Positions 8,179 to 16,634 of a stretch of 32,309 nt of DNA are shown here, in pieces. The stretch lies in assembly GCA_012799455.1 (NCBI GenBank), contig JAAZLE010000022.1, positions 1-32,309 of the forward strand, read 5' to 3'. Positions within the stretch are counted from its first letter, which is position 1. Each line of letters begins with the position of its first letter. The stretch comes from Clostridiales bacterium. GTDB lineage: Bacteria; Bacillota; Clostridia; Christensenellales; DTU072. The notes under the pieces are model-generated. The model was not told the origin of the DNA. It ran no database searches and worked only from the letters and a program-made list of their open reading frames with translations. A program made the translations under genes and the position numbers.

Positions 8179-8271
8179 GATACTAGTCTCCTTAAGGCAG
8201 TATTGTGGATATGGTTTTTAGATTTAATAACCAACAAACTGCAATGACCTATGTTGTATGCTCTTTTAAAT

Positions 8272-8310
8272 GTACTATTGTATTTTAGTACTTATACCAA
8301 ATTTTGTCAC
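8272..8310 (-). promoter_or_regulatory. Promoter with overlapping operator-like inverted repeat for the Bro-N/DinD-like gene
   Basis: Minus strand GTGACA (8305-8310), 17-bp spacer, TAAAAT (8282-8287). A perfect inverted repeat GTACTA-N8-TAGTAC (8272-8277 and 8286-8291) overlaps the -10. A bound regulator would block RNA polymerase. It resembles no Bacillus-type LexA box that I know (CGAAC-N4-GTTCG), so the regulator is open. Confidence 0.65.
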
Positions 8311-8359
8311 CTGTATGAATCTTTCGCGTTTAATATTAGTCTATTGCTAACAATGGTTT

Positions 8360-8902
8360 CTAGTATGTAAATAGTGGTATTGTTGCTAAATATTTAATAT
8401 CTTTTCTATCTGCAGCGGCTCCTTCTGCAAGCACAAAAGCCTTGTATGCAATAGTACCACCTGCAAGCTTTACTAGCTGCTCTAACCCTACTAAGCTACC
8501 GCCTGTAGAAATAACGTCATCAACTATGGCTACCTTTTTCCCTTTAAGCAAGGTTGCATCTTTTTCTGATAAATATAATTTTTGAACTTCTTCGGTTGTT
8601 ATTGATTTAACTTCTGCTTCGAGACCATCTTGCATATATAATTTCTTACTTTTTCTAGCAACTGCGTAGCGGGCGTGGTTTAAATTTCTTGCAACACAAT
8701 GAGCTAGTTGCAACCCTTTACTTTCTGCTGTCAAAACAACCTCTGCATCTGGAATAATTTTCGCGATGCATTTAGCACAATGTTCTGTTAGTTCTTGCTC
8801 TCCATGTAAATTAAAAAACGCTATAGATAACCCTTCTGCAATTTCCATAATGGGTAACGCAACCTTTTTCCCACCAATATTTACAACATACTCTTTTTGC
8901 AT
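8360..8902 (-). CDS. apt: Phosphoribosyltransferase, adenine phosphoribosyltransferase-like
   Basis: This 180-aa type I phosphoribosyltransferase has the PRPP-binding loop VAIVDDVISTGGS (124-136) and an upstream Apt-type segment VVLTAESKGLQLAHCVA (55-71). It should salvage a purine base, most likely adenine, with PRPP to give the mononucleotide. The N-terminal part (EYVVNIGGKKVALPIMEI) differs from canonical Apt, so xanthine or another base is possible. A strong SD (AGGAGGAG) precedes ATG 8902. It lies 95 nt after the Dabb gene with a small hairpin between. Confidence 0.8.
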   Translation of the reverse strand: MQKEYVVNIGGKKVALPIMEIAEGLSIAFFNLHGEQELTEHCAKCIAKIIPDAEVVLTAESKGLQLAHCVARNLNHARYAVARKSKKLYMQDGLEAEVKSITTEEVQKLYLSEKDATLLKGKKVAIVDDVISTGGSLVGLEQLVKLAGGTIAYKAFVLAEGAAADRKDIKYLATIPLFTY

Positions 8903-8942
8903 ACTCTCCTCCTATTTGCTTCCTTACTAACAAAACTAAACG

Positions 8943-8960
8943 CTCATGTTTTTGCATGAG
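8943..8960 (-). terminator. Small hairpin between the Dabb and apt-like genes
   Basis: A perfect 6-bp stem CTCATG-N6-CATGAG followed on the minus strand by CGTTTAGTTTTG. The T tract is broken, so it may be a weak terminator or a processing site. Confidence 0.35.
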
Positions 8961-8997
8961 TCCATTCTGTAAAATCTTTTCTTATTAAATAAACTTA

Positions 8998-9288
8998 TTA
9001 AAACTCCGAGTCTACCGATGCACTTTCCTTCATAACAGAATGCATATGTTTTTTGACTACATCTACGTGGTATTTATCTACTTGATAATCAGCGAGCGCT
9101 TGTCTATCTTTTAGTGTTACGCTAAGAAAAAAATCAAACGATCTAGGACTTCCTAAAAAATCTTCCCCACATTCCATATCTATTACTTGCGGAACTTTTC
9201 CCTTCATAGAATATAAAACTTCCTTGGTCTTTTTAACAATCTCATCTGTTCTTTCATGAAATTTGTAAATTACTATATGTCTAATCAT
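8998..9288 (-). CDS. Dabb-family (stress-responsive alpha/beta barrel) protein
   Basis: A 96-aa protein with the Dabb pattern: MIRHIVIYKF at the start, a KEVLYSMKGKVPQVIDMECGEDF middle, a strand near FDFFLSVTLKDRQAL and DYQVDKYHVDVVKKHM at the end. Dabb proteins are dimeric ferredoxin-like barrels. Some are stress-induced and some are cyclases or oxygenases, and the role here is unknown. SD AGGTGGAG sits right before the ATG. It is 25 nt downstream of the protease gene, so the two are probably co-transcribed. Confidence 0.85.
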   Translation of the reverse strand: MIRHIVIYKFHERTDEIVKKTKEVLYSMKGKVPQVIDMECGEDFLGSPRSFDFFLSVTLKDRQALADYQVDKYHVDVVKKHMHSVMKESASVDSEF

Positions 9289-9313
9289 CTCTCCACCTCT
9301 TTATTATATTACG

Positions 9314-10768
9314 TTAGCTACTTATATAAACGTATGTGTTCAAAAATTCAATTACTCTACTAGCAGGAACTGCGTAAAACTCCCTCTCGCCACCCGCATA
9401 ATTTACACCAACAACCTGACCATTTGGATTTATTAGCGCACTACCGCTAGAGCCACGATTAATAAATGCACTATGTTCAATGACATCAAATTTTACATTA
9501 GAGTCAGCTGGACTTGAATCGGATAAATCTATTTTTTTATAAGCTGAAACACTTCCAAATGCAATGCGGTTAGATTGCCCTTCGGGAGCACTTACAGAAA
9601 TAACATCTTCTCCGAGGTATGGATTTGCAGCAATGGGAAGAGGCGTTACTTCCGTGTTATTGGATTTAAAATACACGCACGCCAAATCATAAGCAGGGTC
9701 GATTGCAGGACCAAGCTTGCCTTGTCCTTCAAATATGTATCCCGTATAAATATTACCTTTGTAATCCTCAACCGTTATGTCTTGGTAACTATATCCATCC
9801 TTTTTGCGAGCTACGTGACAATTGGTTAATATGAAATAATGCCCATTTTCCGAATGGAAGCAAAACCCTGAACCTTGGCTTGTTGAAGACCCACTTCCAA
9901 AAAACGATCTATTAAAACTTTCGTTGTATATCTTTACAACTGACTTCATATATGTTGCGCCAATCTCATTAGTCACTTTAGCTGCATCTAGTTTATATCC
10001 CGCATATAAATTAGTATCACTTTTAACAACTTGTGCAAAGTCATAACGTTTTGTCAAAGCCTCATCGGCATACCATGCTATAAAATCATAATTTTCTCTA
10101 ACTGGATCATCTGGGGTAGAAAATGTTTTATTATTCTCAACGTACAGTATTTTATTCTTGTTCCCGTTGTTATACACTAGCTTAACTATATGTGTGTTGG
10201 CTGGTCTTGGAGTATCGGGATACTCGTCCCCTGGATCTTGTGATGGATTATAAGTGCCCCCACTGCTTGATGGATTAGATGGTTGAGAACCAGTTGAATC
10301 TTCTGGGTCTTCATAAGATAAGCCATACCAAACAACTAATGTTGAATCTACATCTATTTGAGCATATTGCTTCTCGCTAAAAAATATTCTTTGCTTTATT
10401 GTTTCGTTAGCAGCAACTTCTTCGTCATATGTTTGCTCAAACGTAAATTTCTTTTCATCTTTTGAGTTGTAGAAATCTATTTTCAGGCTATATTGAATTA
10501 AAGACAACTTACATGAGCTCGATACATCTACAGCATGAGACATTTCGGGATCTGTAGCTCCCTGTACAGCTCCACCTATAACTGAAGTTTTTGTAAAGCA
10601 TGAATTTGTAACGTAATAGGTTGGCTCATCATTTCTACCAAGCTCCATTAGTAACCATGCACAAGACGATGTTGTAAGTAAAATTACTAACACCAAAATA
10701 ATACAAGTAAAGTAAATTAATGCCTTACTTGCAAATATTTTATTTGTTCTTTTATTGTTAGCTTGCAT
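9314..10768 (-). CDS. Membrane-anchored trypsin-like (S1) serine protease with InlB-type repeat
   Basis: A 484-aa protein. Residues 15-36 form one membrane anchor (no proper lipobox). Residues 45-150 are an extracytoplasmic domain of unknown fold, then comes a Ser/Pro/Gly linker (158-190). A Listeria-Bacteroides (InlB B-type) repeat follows at about 195-258 (VKLVYNNGNKNKI, FIAWYADEALTKRYDF). The C-terminal protease domain (265-480) keeps the triad: ILTNCHVA (His318), DLACVYF (Asp361) and GSSGSAL (Ser441). No PDZ domain is present, unlike HtrA. It should act outside the cell, tethered to the membrane. The protein may cleave surface or host proteins, but the target is unknown. Confidence 0.85.
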   Translation of the reverse strand: MQANNKRTNKIFASKALIYFTCIILVLVILLTTSSCAWLLMELGRNDEPTYYVTNSCFTKTSVIGGAVQGATDPEMSHAVDVSSSCKLSLIQYSLKIDFYNSKDEKKFTFEQTYDEEVAANETIKQRIFFSEKQYAQIDVDSTLVVWYGLSYEDPEDSTGSQPSNPSSSGGTYNPSQDPGDEYPDTPRPANTHIVKLVYNNGNKNKILYVENNKTFSTPDDPVRENYDFIAWYADEALTKRYDFAQVVKSDTNLYAGYKLDAAKVTNEIGATYMKSVVKIYNESFNRSFFGSGSSTSQGSGFCFHSENGHYFILTNCHVARKKDGYSYQDITVEDYKGNIYTGYIFEGQGKLGPAIDPAYDLACVYFKSNNTEVTPLPIAANPYLGEDVISVSAPEGQSNRIAFGSVSAYKKIDLSDSSPADSNVKFDVIEHSAFINRGSSGSALINPNGQVVGVNYAGGEREFYAVPASRVIEFLNTYVYISS

Positions 10769-10806
10769 TTTTACTTACGCTCTACTCCTATTATGCTCAC
10801 TACTTA

Positions 10807-10812
10807 ATTATA
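10807..10812 (-). promoter_or_regulatory. Possible -10 of the serine protease gene
   Basis: TATAAT on the minus strand about 40 nt upstream of the protease ATG, with a poor -35. An AGGAG follows 16 nt before the ATG, a long spacing. Confidence 0.4.
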
Positions 10813-10856
10813 AGTTTAAACTATGTACTTTAAGTGTATATTATTTAAACATTTAA

Positions 10857-12488
10857 TTACTCAAACACATCCGCATCAACGCTTGCTTTTACACCTAGCA
10901 ATGTTCTTTCTGCTTCTGTACGTTCTTTATGTGTGTAACCAACAAGCAAGTCTGTTAATTCAAACTTCTCTTTTTTATCTTCAGCACTCATCCCTTCTAG
11001 GCCAACTTCTTTTTCCAAATCAACTAACCTTCTTATACGCATAAGTTTATTATTGTCAACTTTATACATAAACGATGCAAGCAAAGCTATCGAAATCAAA
11101 ATAGCAATGCTTATTCCCATTGATAAACGAATTGCAAGCAATACACCTTCTGATTGTACTTGGTTTACAGCCTCGCCAGTTATTTCATTAACAATTGCTG
11201 GTAAATATCCTGCGCCTTCTAAAACCCAGCTTACCGTGGCCACACCAAGAGCACCGGCCACCTTACGAACAAGTGTCATGGTCCCTGAATATGCCCCAGC
11301 TGGTTTATAGCCTAGTTTTAATTCGGCTACATCAACTGTATCTGGGAATATTATCCACGGCATCATTTGCGCCCCACCAAAACCAAACCCCATAATTGCA
11401 GCTGCAATAGGCACTAGTATTGGAGGAGTCCATGATGGGTTCATAACGGCTAGTAAAACGCCTCCGATAATATATGCAGGAAGTCCCATCCTAAACGCAA
11501 ATTGTTTGGACTTTTTGTCCATCATTATTCTAACAACCGGGAATGCTATTACCGCGGTTACCATAAGTGGTGCTACTACGAATAATGAACTAAATTTCAT
11601 ACCAAATAGTTCCACCCCTGCCCAAACATCAGTTGCATAATAAACTGCTAAAGCACTTATTATATCCATACACATAAATGCACTTGCGTACATAGTTAAG
11701 TGCCATCTGAAACTCTTGTTTTGAAGAGGTAAAATGTATTGTTTAACATCAAATTTTTGTTTTGGCGTATCTACTGGTACCGTAACTCTTTCTTTAACAA
11801 AAGCTCCTGTTATCATTAATCCGCCACCAAAAAGACCACCAAAAACTAAAAACATTATTAGCCAGAAAGTAATATCATTTATTTTACCCTTTTCAAGAGA
11901 TTCAATTGCAAGAAGTGGGAATAAATATGCAAGCCCTGCTGCAACAGCAGAGAATACCAATTTCACCGTATTTGCGTTATTTCTCTCTCTAAAACTCCTG
12001 GATATATCACTTGCCATCGAGCAATACGGCACCTGTGTTATTGTACTTGCAGTGTTGTATAGAATATACATTATTACCATATATGCAGCTTTGCCAGATG
12101 GATTAGATATAAACCTATTAACTGGCATAAATATTAATACAAATGCTGCAAATAAAATGATTCCGCCAAAAAACATGTATGGTTTTCTTCTACCCCATTT
12201 GCTTCTTGTATTATCTGAAATATTTCCCATTAATGGGTCGGTGATTGCATCCCAGATTTTAGAAACCATCATAATAGCTCCAGCTACTGCCACACTAATT
12301 CCGAGCGAGCCTGTCATATACCTAAGCAAAACGCACGACATTAGCGCAACACCGCCTCCATCCATCAGCGCGCCTGCTCCGTATGCTAATTTTTCTTTAA
12401 ATGGAATTTTATCCTCTGGTTTAATCTCTTCTATCTCAAGAGGCGTTTCATCCAAAGCTACTTCATTATTTTTAATCTCGTCCATCAT
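10857..12488 (-). CDS. GPH-family sugar:cation symporter (MFS), copy 1
   Basis: A 543-aa, 12-span transporter of the glycoside-pentoside-hexuronide:cation family. Family marks are visible: WDAITDPLMGNISDNTRSKWG (about 79-99, the DP and SDxTR..WGRRKPY loop) and IIFPDTVDVAELKLG in the second half. It imports a glycoside, pentose or hexuronide with Na+ or H+. The substrate cannot be read from sequence. AAGGAG precedes two adjacent ATGs, and the second (12485) has better spacing. The C-terminal hydrophilic tail (about 60 aa) is shared with its neighbour. It lies 28 nt downstream of copy 2 and is clearly a tandem duplicate. Confidence 0.9.
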   Translation of the reverse strand: MMDEIKNNEVALDETPLEIEEIKPEDKIPFKEKLAYGAGALMDGGGVALMSCVLLRYMTGSLGISVAVAGAIMMVSKIWDAITDPLMGNISDNTRSKWGRRKPYMFFGGIILFAAFVLIFMPVNRFISNPSGKAAYMVIMYILYNTASTITQVPYCSMASDISRSFRERNNANTVKLVFSAVAAGLAYLFPLLAIESLEKGKINDITFWLIMFLVFGGLFGGGLMITGAFVKERVTVPVDTPKQKFDVKQYILPLQNKSFRWHLTMYASAFMCMDIISALAVYYATDVWAGVELFGMKFSSLFVVAPLMVTAVIAFPVVRIMMDKKSKQFAFRMGLPAYIIGGVLLAVMNPSWTPPILVPIAAAIMGFGFGGAQMMPWIIFPDTVDVAELKLGYKPAGAYSGTMTLVRKVAGALGVATVSWVLEGAGYLPAIVNEITGEAVNQVQSEGVLLAIRLSMGISIAILISIALLASFMYKVDNNKLMRIRRLVDLEKEVGLEGMSAEDKKEKFELTDLLVGYTHKERTEAERTLLGVKASVDADVFE

Positions 12489-12516
12489 TTCTCCTTATAT
12501 TTTACGAGGGGTTATA

Positions 12517-14148
12517 TTACTTCTCTTTTTTATCCTCTATTTTTAGCACACTACTATCTTCTACCTTTTTGGTTTTCTTCTTAAAGCTTGGTATTGGTGG
12601 TAGATTTAATACGAATTTTTTCCCTGCAAGCGTATTTATTAAATGTTCTTTCTCAGCAAGCTCCTCTGCCGTTAGTGTGTCATTTTCGCCATTTCTAGCT
12701 TTTTCGTTGAAATATCTGACTCTATTTAATTTTGAATCATCAATCTTATATTTTGTCGCGGCTATAAATGCTGTAATTATCAGTACTGCCACGCTTATAC
12801 CCATTATTAAACGTATCGTTAATAAAACCGTGTCCGACTGAACAACTCTTACTTCTGGCGTGCTTTCAACATAGCCTACACCTGATAAAATCCATCCTAC
12901 CATTCCAATGCCTAGTGCGCTTGCAAATTTTCTTATGAATGTCATAGCTCCAGAAAACGCACCTGTTGGTCTATAACCAAGTTTAAGTTCAGCAACATCA
13001 ATAGTGTCCGGGAATATTATCCACGGCATGGTTTGAGCACCAGAAAATCCTATTCCCATGATAAATGTTGTTATAACTACCATCCAAGGCTTTGCCCAAG
13101 ATGGATCCATTACCGCTAGCATAACCCCACCAAATAAATAGAAGGGGAGTCCAGCTTTAAATGCTGTTTGCTTATTTTTCTTAAGCATAATTTTTCTTAT
13201 TACCGGAAATGCTGCAACGGCAGACACCATAAGTGGCGCAACTATGAATACTGATGTAAAATTCATACCAAACAGTGTTGCGCCTCTCCACACATCAAGT
13301 GCGTAATATATGGCAAGGGCGCTTACCATATCAAGGCACATAAACGCAGCGGCGTACATAATTAAGTGCAATACAAAGCTTTTAACTTTAAGTGGCACTA
13401 AATATTCCTTAAAACTAAATTTTCTTTTAGGCTCATCGGGCGCAACTGTAACACGCTCTTTAACTCCTATTGCGGTTATTATGAGTCCCGCTCCAAAAAC
13501 GACTCCGAATATCATTATCAGAAGCCAAAATCCAATGTCATTTATTTTACCAGCAAGGAAGTTTTCTAACAAAAGAAGTGGTCCTACATATGCAAGAAGT
13601 GCAGCAAGAGAAGAGCCTATTAATTTTACCGTATTAGCCTTATTCCTTTCCGAAAAACTAGGCGAGATTTCACTAGATAACGAAGAATATGGAACTTGTG
13701 TAAATGTTGAGCAAGTACAGTAAAACATATAAAAAATCACAACATACGCTATTCTCGAACCAACACTCATAAAACTTTCAAATCGATTAATTGGTAAGAA
13801 TAATAAGCACGTTGCCAGCATAATGAAGAAACCACCAATAAACATATATGGTTTTCTTCTACCCCACTTGCCTCTTGTATTATCGGAAATATTTCCCATT
13901 AACGGGTCAGTAATTGCATCCCAAAACTTTGAAAGCATTACGATACTAGATGCTACAAATGCTGGAATGGCCAGACCATCTGTCATATATTTAAGCATTA
14001 CGCAGGCAAGTAGCGCACCACCACCGCCATCCATAATCGCCCCACCACCGTAAGCTAAAAGTTCTTTTTTAGGTATTCTATCTTCTGGTCTTATAACCTC
14101 TTCAAGCAGTCCTTGATTTAATGCGGCTTTCTTATCCTTAGCTTTCAT
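12517..14148 (-). CDS. GPH-family sugar:cation symporter (MFS), copy 2
   Basis: Paralogue of the next gene downstream, also 543 aa when started at ATG 14148, which follows GGAGGGGGA. An ATG 27 nt further up lies before this SD and is not used here. The same family loops are present (FWDAITDPLMGNISDNTRGK and IIFPDTIDVAELKLG). Both copies begin with a short acidic cytosolic stretch and end with a charged tail. Divergence along the whole length shows an old duplication, possibly with two substrates. It has its own candidate promoter upstream (TTGTAT-17-TATTAT). Confidence 0.9.
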   Translation of the reverse strand: MKAKDKKAALNQGLLEEVIRPEDRIPKKELLAYGGGAIMDGGGGALLACVMLKYMTDGLAIPAFVASSIVMLSKFWDAITDPLMGNISDNTRGKWGRRKPYMFIGGFFIMLATCLLFLPINRFESFMSVGSRIAYVVIFYMFYCTCSTFTQVPYSSLSSEISPSFSERNKANTVKLIGSSLAALLAYVGPLLLLENFLAGKINDIGFWLLIMIFGVVFGAGLIITAIGVKERVTVAPDEPKRKFSFKEYLVPLKVKSFVLHLIMYAAAFMCLDMVSALAIYYALDVWRGATLFGMNFTSVFIVAPLMVSAVAAFPVIRKIMLKKNKQTAFKAGLPFYLFGGVMLAVMDPSWAKPWMVVITTFIMGIGFSGAQTMPWIIFPDTIDVAELKLGYRPTGAFSGAMTFIRKFASALGIGMVGWILSGVGYVESTPEVRVVQSDTVLLTIRLIMGISVAVLIITAFIAATKYKIDDSKLNRVRYFNEKARNGENDTLTAEELAEKEHLINTLAGKKFVLNLPPIPSFKKKTKKVEDSSVLKIEDKKEK

Positions 14149-14183
14149 TCCCCCTCCAAAATCACATAAAATCAACTATTCTT

Positions 14184-14212
14184 ATAATATAATAAAATAA
14201 TACAGAATACAA
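14184..14212 (-). promoter_or_regulatory. Candidate promoter of the GPH pair
   Basis: Minus strand TTGTAT (14207-14212), 17-bp spacer, TATTAT (14184-14189). It lies about 35 nt upstream of ATG 14148. The surrounding DNA is very AT-rich, so the match is less specific than it looks. Confidence 0.45.
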
Positions 14213-14227
14213 ATTATAATAGAAATG

Positions 14228-14258
14228 AACGCAACCATATTTGCCTTACGGTTGCATT
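14228..14258 (-). terminator. Hairpin, likely terminator of the VOC-FAD-PIG-L unit
   Basis: A 9-bp stem with one G-U pair (core GCAACC/GGTTGC, 14231-14236 and 14250-14255) and a 13-nt loop. On the minus strand it is followed by a T-rich but interrupted stretch. It separates the PIG-L side from the GPH promoter. Confidence 0.5.
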
Positions 14259-14264
14259 CTTTGA

Positions 14265-14444
14265 TTTTTCGCATGTTTTTGATGAAATCGTGCTTATTAT
14301 AAGTTAAAAGGCTTGCGCTACTTTGTCTTTTCGGATTTTTTTGATTAGGCGCCTCGTAATAAGTTCGAAATATTATGACACTTGCCTTTTCGTATGTTTT
14401 TTATTAAACCACACGTTGTAAGTTAAGATACTTACTATTTTACC
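14265..14444. repeat. Degenerate tandem repeat, three units of about 60 bp
   Basis: Units start at 14265, 14327 and 14386 (spacing 62 and 59 bp), and the first bases of a fourth (CTTTTC) begin at 14444 inside the PIG-L gene. Each starts [CT]TTTTCG, has a T-rich run near GATG/GATT/TATT, and contains TAAGTT about 35 bp in. On the minus strand the shared pattern is AACTTA...AAAAACAT-CGAAAA. The last unit overlaps the PIG-L stop. No open frame runs through all units. I recognise no known element. Confidence 0.6.
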
Positions 14445-15214
14445 TTTTCCGCAAAGCAGTGCATGCGAGAATTAGGAACTACCCTAAGTTCTTCAGCCCT
14501 ACCTTTAAACCTCCAAAATCCTGCTCTAAGTGCTCGGAATCTAATATATGCACTTATCATTTTCATTTGATCCATGTTGTCTACTACTTTAAATTGAGAA
14601 GGGAATTGCTGTAATGCTTTTATTTGAGTTTCGACATCTTGCTTTTTCACTTTGTATCTGACATTGGGAATTTCTGTATAGTAGTATGCAAGCGCTTTTG
14701 CAGCATAAGCTTCCAAGCCAAACTTATCTTTTGGCACTCCCGCAATACCACTGAACATAAATGCAGTGGATGTAGCTCTGCCCACTTTTAAATGGTCAGA
14801 ATGGCACTCAGTCTTTAATAACGGATCTGGTGTAAAAACAACATCCGCTTTAAACTCAACTATTTCTTTTAATATATCATTTTTAATATCTGTTTCCGAA
14901 TAATCTCCACCATCATCATATGTTAAAAAAATAACTTTTTTTGCACCGATAATTTCAGCACTTTTAAGAGTTTCTTGCTTTCTTATTTCAATTAATTCCT
15001 CTTTATCATAGTCAGCAGTATCAGAACCATATCTTCCGTCAGTAACAATTAAAAACTCAACTTCCTTTCCCATTCGACAAAGCTTAGCAGCAGTTGCGCC
15101 CACACCAACTTCAATATCATCTGGGTGAGGACCCACAAAAAGATATCTTTGAAAACTATCTAAATCAGGCATCGGTGCAGCAACTTTAATAAGGGCTTTT
15201 GTAAAAATTCTCAT
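14435..15214 (-). CDS. PIG-L (LmbE-like) family deacetylase
   Basis: A 259-aa zinc-dependent hydrolase with the PIG-L metal motifs: GPHPDDIEVGVG (His30, Asp32, Asp33) and HSDH (His138, His141). The family removes acetyl groups from N-acetylglucosaminyl conjugates (GlcNAc-PI, mycothiol and bacillithiol precursors, antibiotics). The substrate here is unknown. SD GTAGGAGA precedes ATG 15214. The gene ends in TAG. It lies 65 nt after the FAD oxidoreductase, so both likely belong to one transcript with the VOC gene. Confidence 0.88.
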   Translation of the reverse strand: MRIFTKALIKVAAPMPDLDSFQRYLFVGPHPDDIEVGVGATAAKLCRMGKEVEFLIVTDGRYGSDTADYDKEELIEIRKQETLKSAEIIGAKKVIFLTYDDGGDYSETDIKNDILKEIVEFKADVVFTPDPLLKTECHSDHLKVGRATSTAFMFSGIAGVPKDKFGLEAYAAKALAYYYTEIPNVRYKVKKQDVETQIKALQQFPSQFKVVDNMDQMKMISAYIRFRALRAGFWRFKGRAEELRVVPNSRMHCFAEKVK

Positions 15215-15279
15215 AACTTTCTCCTACGTATGACTTCGTTGACTATAAAAAATAATTTATCGTTTGGGTATCTATTATA

Positions 15280-16575
15280 TTATTTTTGGAATATCTTTTC
15301 TGCTTTTTCCTTCCATTTTCGGAATTTGTTAACATCGTAACTTACTGGAGGATTAGACCATAACTTTTGGGCTTTTCCTTGTTTCGATAGAGTTTTTGCG
15401 AGTCTTAACAGTGCACTGATATTTGATAGCCCGCGCATGGCTCTTTTGACAATCTGGCCAAAGCCCATCTTAACAACGCCACCCTCAGCAGCAGCCTGCA
15501 TATCTTCCTTTGCCACGATTTGTTTATTAACAAAAAAGCCTAGTACACTAGCAGACTCCGTTAGTAACCAGCACTTTAAAACATCTATTGCGGCATGCGA
15601 TGCCCCGAACAGTTTATTTACTCTTTCTTGATATGGATATAGCTTTTCTTCGGTATATATGCCATCACTTTCTTCGATGACCTTTGCTAGAATTCTTCCT
15701 GCCCTCATTGAGGAGGCAATCCCCGAACCTAGCATTGGAATAGTCATACAAGCGCTGTCGCCTAGTGCAACATAACCATTTGCAAACATCTTTTCTAGCG
15801 GTCTTCTTACAGGAATTCTGCAAACAGCTGATGATAACAGTTCGTTTGATAAAACCGCATTTACCTCTTTTAAATGCTCTAAAGATACGTTTAATTCAGA
15901 TTTTGTCAGTTTCCCCGCATTACCTATTAAAATATCTACGTGATCACCTTTATCCAAAGCCCAAGAAATGCCTGGTCTGCCTAGATGGCGTAAGTATGCT
16001 TTATTTGTAAACTCTTCTTTTTTAGCATCTGTTTTTTTATAAAACCCTCTATATACATTAAAAACATCTTCGTCTTTAATCTTTTGAAGCACGCCAAACT
16101 CATCAGGCAAATTACTTCTAACCACAGAGTCAACCCCACAGCAGTCAACTATCAAGTCTCCGTATATATCGCCCTTATTAGTTTTTACACCAACAACCTT
16201 ACCATCTTTGCAAATAACACTTTTTACAGCATTCCCATATTGAATTTCAGCTTCTTTAAGTTCTCCAATAAGCCATGCTGAAAGATCTCTGCGATGTATA
16301 GAAATATCTTTTTTCTCGTCAGGAATAGTCAGCCCTATTATCTCATCTACTTCCGGGAATAAAAAGGCCCAGTCCTGTTTCGGGTAATGCTTTATTTTTG
16401 TTAAATCAATATTAAATTCGGGAACAATTCCACACTCTACATCATCGTACCAATCAAAAGAAAGTGCAGCTAATGTGTTCTTTTCTAATATAACAACCTC
16501 GTGACCTTTTTCTTCTAACTCTTTGGCTAAAACCAGCCCCCCGATTCCTGCACCTGCAATAACTATTTTACTCAT
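15280..16575 (-). CDS. FAD-dependent oxidoreductase, geranylgeranyl-reductase-like
   Basis: A 431-aa flavoprotein with an N-terminal Rossmann FAD site (IAGAGIGGLVLAKELEEKG, 6-24, and VVILEK), the second FAD motif GYVALGDSACMTIPMLGSG (277-295) and a GGR-like C-terminal helical region. Relatives reduce isoprenoid double bonds or hydroxylate aromatic substrates. The pattern fits the group 1 flavin monooxygenase / geranylgeranyl reductase superfamily, and the exact reaction cannot be told. No membrane span is clear. GGAGGGC precedes ATG 16575. It lies 59 nt after the VOC gene and 65 nt before the PIG-L gene. Confidence 0.8.
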   Translation of the reverse strand: MSKIVIAGAGIGGLVLAKELEEKGHEVVILEKNTLAALSFDWYDDVECGIVPEFNIDLTKIKHYPKQDWAFLFPEVDEIIGLTIPDEKKDISIHRRDLSAWLIGELKEAEIQYGNAVKSVICKDGKVVGVKTNKGDIYGDLIVDCCGVDSVVRSNLPDEFGVLQKIKDEDVFNVYRGFYKKTDAKKEEFTNKAYLRHLGRPGISWALDKGDHVDILIGNAGKLTKSELNVSLEHLKEVNAVLSNELLSSAVCRIPVRRPLEKMFANGYVALGDSACMTIPMLGSGIASSMRAGRILAKVIEESDGIYTEEKLYPYQERVNKLFGASHAAIDVLKCWLLTESASVLGFFVNKQIVAKEDMQAAAEGGVVKMGFGQIVKRAMRGLSNISALLRLAKTLSKQGKAQKLWSNPPVSYDVNKFRKWKEKAEKIFQK

Positions 16576-16634
16576 AAGCCCTCCATAAATAACCTTTAAC
16601 CACTATAAATCAGTAGCTTTATAAGGTTAACTTA

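Noticed and set aside
8272-8291. Standard Gram-positive LexA box
   Set aside because: The inverted repeat lacks the GAAC/GTTC halves and has an 8-bp instead of 4-bp spacer.
11734-12546. 270-codon plus-strand open frame over the first GPH symporter
   Set aside because: Antisense to a well-supported 12-span transporter; open only because of the AT-rich, hydrophobic codon pattern.
14200-14300. 31-codon minus-strand peptide (MRKIKECN...) in the GPH leader
   Set aside because: No SD, and it runs through the repeat and hairpin; looks like chance in AT-rich DNA.
14265-14444. CRISPR array
   Set aside because: Units are diverged, only three, and there is no constant repeat with unique spacers or cas genes.
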